Position numbers and translations under genes: made by a program. From NCBI GenBank assembly GCA_033439295.1, contig JAVTLE010000004.1, positions 496,012 to 560,011 on the forward strand: a DNA stretch of 64,000 bases, given 5' to 3'. A model generated the notes under the pieces. It did no database searches. It saw only the letters and a list, made by a program, of their open reading frames with translations, and had not been told where the DNA came from. This document shows positions 63,669 to 64,000 of the stretch, piece by piece. The stretch is from Deuterostichococcus epilithicus (Eukaryota; Chlorophyta; Trebouxiophyceae; Prasiolales; Stichococcaceae). The first letter of the stretch is position 1. Every line of letters begins with the position of its first letter.

Positions 63669-64000
63669 TCTGCGCTGTCATCACCTCCCTCAGAGAAATT
63701 GCTGTCACTCGCTCTGGCGTCATCTGCTTTGTACCAGCTGCCCTTGTGTTTGATGTTCGACCAGTGATGGCCTTCGTTCGCTGTGCCCTGGTGCACAATA
63801 AAGCTCTGCAGGTTGTAAGCGCGGTGGTGTGGTCTAGCTGCAGACTATTGCGAGCACGACCGGAAACCCCGTCCCTGTTCGCCAGTTGATTCAAGATCCA
63901 CCTGATCCGCCCTCTACATCCGTCCATAACACATGCGTCAATAACAGTGGCAGAAATTGGCATGGCGTACTTGTCACCGTTCACCGGGGCTTCGACATGC
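63669..64000. other. 3' region after the GT47 gene
   Basis: No gene is recognised up to the window end. It probably holds the GT47 3' UTR. Confidence 0.35.

Noticed and set aside
1-64000. CRISPR arrays, bacterial operons, rRNA or tRNA genes
   Set aside because: No direct repeat-spacer pattern, no ribosome-binding-site spacing, and no tRNA cloverleaf or rRNA sequence was recognised by eye; intron-rich genes show the DNA is eukaryotic.

Overview
The window reads as nuclear DNA of a GC-rich green alga, most likely a trebouxiophyte-like chlorophyte (family-level inference only). Genes are split into many short exons with GT-AG, and at least three GC-AG, introns. The encoded proteins are plant/algal: a GT90 O-glycosyltransferase, an expansin, a plant-type inositol-phosphorylceramide glucuronosyltransferase, a group-E-like plant bZIP, an SR34/SRSF1-type splicing factor, an exostosin-family GT47 and a DPY30 subunit. 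No bacterial operon features are seen. Exon boundaries below were built by hand from splice sites, reading-frame continuity and family motifs.

Layout: GT90 glycosyltransferase (+, about 0.5-8.7 kb); TylF/macrocin-type methyltransferase with a membrane anchor (-, 9.6-11.7 kb); a gene-poor stretch with a doubtful ORF (11.8-14.0 kb); expansin (+, 14.0-17.7 kb); GNAT acetyltransferase (-, 18.7-21.4 kb); fatty acid 2-hydroxylase (+, 22.3-25.1 kb); bZIP factor (-, 26.5-29.1 kb); IPUT1-like glucuronosyltransferase (+, 30.9-36.3 kb); hypothetical secreted protein (-, 37.2-38.1 kb); DPY30-like protein (-, 38.8-39.9 kb); proline-rich protein (+, about 40.5-41.9 kb); SR splicing factor (+, 42.6-47.0 kb); an intact 6.0-kb Ty3/gypsy chromovirus with LTRs in which I see no difference (-, 49.05-55.07 kb), inserted 30 bp beyond the stop codon of an alanine-rich secreted protein gene (-, 55.1-57.0 kb); leucine-rich repeat protein (-, 57.8-61.1 kb); exostosin-like GT47 (+, 61.8-63.7 kb).

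Functionally the window is rich in secretory-pathway glycan and wall genes (GT90, GT8, GT47, expansin, anchored methyltransferase). The fatty acid 2-hydroxylase and the IPUT1-like enzyme belong to the same sphingolipid (GIPC) route. The rest is chromatin, transcription and RNA processing.

The most striking unexplained signal is that introns of several unrelated genes contain decayed copies of the adjoining exon edge, splice site included, stepped about 100-145 bp (often 118-124 bp) apart. One set, in the SR gene, is fresh: three copies at exactly 120-bp steps. I read these as one process of repeated ~120-bp tandem duplication at exon-intron boundaries, caught at different ages. A second notable signal is a classical -1 frameshift cassette joining gag and pol in the retrotransposon.
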